64,000 nucleotides of DNA from the NCBI GenBank assembly GCA_016709845.1, contig JADJMA010000007.1, positions 62,001 through 126,000 on the forward strand, written 5' to 3'. The translations under genes were made by a program, and so were the position numbers. The notes beneath the pieces were generated by a model that was not told the DNA's origin, did no database searches, and saw nothing but the letters and a program-made list of their open reading frames with translations. This stretch comes from Flammeovirgaceae bacterium. Its GTDB lineage: Bacteria; Bacteroidota; Bacteroidia; Cytophagales; Cyclobacteriaceae. Shown here in pieces: positions 63,563-64,000 of this stretch. Position 1 is the first letter of the stretch. Each line of letters opens with the position of its first letter.

Positions 63563-63585
63563 ATCGGGATGCCTGAACTTTTTTG
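63551..63585. terminator. Bidirectional terminator containing the symporter stop codon
   Basis: gcatcccga / tcgggatgc forms a perfect 9-bp stem with loop taaa (63551-63572), with an A-run before (63543-63550) and ctgaactttttt after, so it can serve both the symporter and the convergent DUF2911 gene. The loop TAA at 63560-63562 is the symporter stop codon. Confidence 0.85.
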
Positions 63586-63597
63586 ATTTAGATAGAA

Positions 63598-64000
63598 TTA
63601 CTTCAAACCTTTTTGAAGATTTTCGTTCATCATTTGATAATCTCGATTGTTGGCAGCCTTAGCAGCTTCCCACGATGCTTTTGAAGTTGCTAATGCGCCA
63701 GTTTTGTCACCTAACTCTTTTTGAATTCTTGCTTTCTGATATAATATGTAATAAGCTGGATTTGCTTCAACGGCTTTATTAACCCATTCAAGAGCCTGCT
63801 TCAAATCTTTTCCATTTTCAAGATAATAAACTGCTGCATTGAAATAATTGTTAGGATTTATTTTTGTAGCAGCCTCAATCGACTTCATCACTTTAGCATC
63901 GAAATCAACAGCAATCGTAAATTTTACTGAGGTATTTTCCCAGGCAATTTGAACTTTAGCAGTTTTGCTGTCTGCGGCAATGTCGCCAATTCCAATAGTT
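63598..64000 (-). CDS. DUF2911 / TPR protein, C-terminal part (runs off window)
   Basis: The minus-strand frame is open to the window edge. It reads IGIGDIAADSKTAKVQIAWENTSVKFTIAVDFDAKVMKSIEAA, the end of a DUF2911 domain (typical IAWENTxVK block), followed by two TPR-like helical pairs (NPNNYFNAAVYYLENGKDLKQALEWVNKAVEANPAYYILYQKARIQKELGDK) and the end MMNENLQKGLK. DUF2911 proteins are exported and abundant in Bacteroidota; function unknown. The N-terminus is outside the window. Confidence 0.8.
   Translation of the reverse strand, partial: TIGIGDIAADSKTAKVQIAWENTSVKFTIAVDFDAKVMKSIEAATKINPNNYFNAAVYYLENGKDLKQALEWVNKAVEANPAYYILYQKARIQKELGDKTGALATSKASWEAAKAANNRDYQMMNENLQKGLK

Overview
The window comes from a Bacteroidota genome, most likely a Cytophagales-type lineage. 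The pointers are a type IX secretion (T9SS) C-terminal sorting domain, MBG repeats, promoters of the TTG...TAnnTTTG type, DUF2911, DUF2452 and DUF3536 proteins, BNR-repeat exported proteins, a split transketolase and a moderately AT-rich base composition. No rRNA, tRNA, CRISPR array, phage or insertion sequence was recognised.

The sequence is unusually damaged. Roughly two thirds of the recognisable genes carry one or more reading-frame breaks, many at homopolymers. At least five also lack an internal block of about 45 to 125 codons. Because this hits core genes (dnaB, etfA, glgB) as much as accessory ones, I read it as sequencing or assembly error rather than biology, and I annotate each broken gene over its full span.

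Layout. 1-751: start of a TPR protein. 869-8931: one giant frameshifted T9SS cargo protein on the minus strand, with a bactofilin-like N-terminus, Ig/PKD-like modules, a sedolisin-like subtilase-fold protease, NGRTLI hexapeptide arrays, MBG repeats and a sorting domain. 9075-13775: an exported Bacteroidota family, a TIR-TolB-like-TPR protein and a degraded subtilase with its own short GRPIH-type repeat. 14024-17998 (minus): transketolase N-subunit, Bcp peroxiredoxin, M23 peptidase and an FAH-family protein. 18119-24045: M48 lipoprotein protease, DUF2452 protein, CysH, acyl-CoA ligase and two alpha/beta hydrolases. 24197-30486: BNR protein, OprB-type porin, tandem DUF1801 protein and DnaQ-like exonuclease. 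30545-32830: a Mur-ligase-like pseudoenzyme divergent from dnaB. 32949-41931: oxidoreductase, TPR protein, etfB-etfA, bifunctional nuclease, nucleoside transporter, TMEM220-like protein, cyclophilin/membrane fusion and an S10 peptidase. 42282-54748: an alpha-glucan operon. 54806-64000: acylase, PurT, cyclophilin, PIG-L deacetylase, a 41-residue membrane protein, an SSS transporter and a DUF2911 protein.

The clearest working unit is the alpha-glucan operon. Two exported GH13 lipoproteins are followed by GlgE, a TreS-maltokinase fusion, GlgB and a GH57/DUF3536 protein, all in one direction with gaps of 2 to 22 bases. TreS (trehalose to maltose), maltokinase (maltose to maltose-1-phosphate), GlgE (maltose-1-phosphate to linear glucan) and GlgB (branching) make up the known GlgE pathway.

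The most novel-looking items are the giant protease with its codon-diverged NGRTLI arrays, the Mur-ligase-derived protein that has lost its catalytic motifs, the cyclophilin-membrane protein fusion, and the 41-residue membrane protein translationally coupled to a deacetylase and a transporter.
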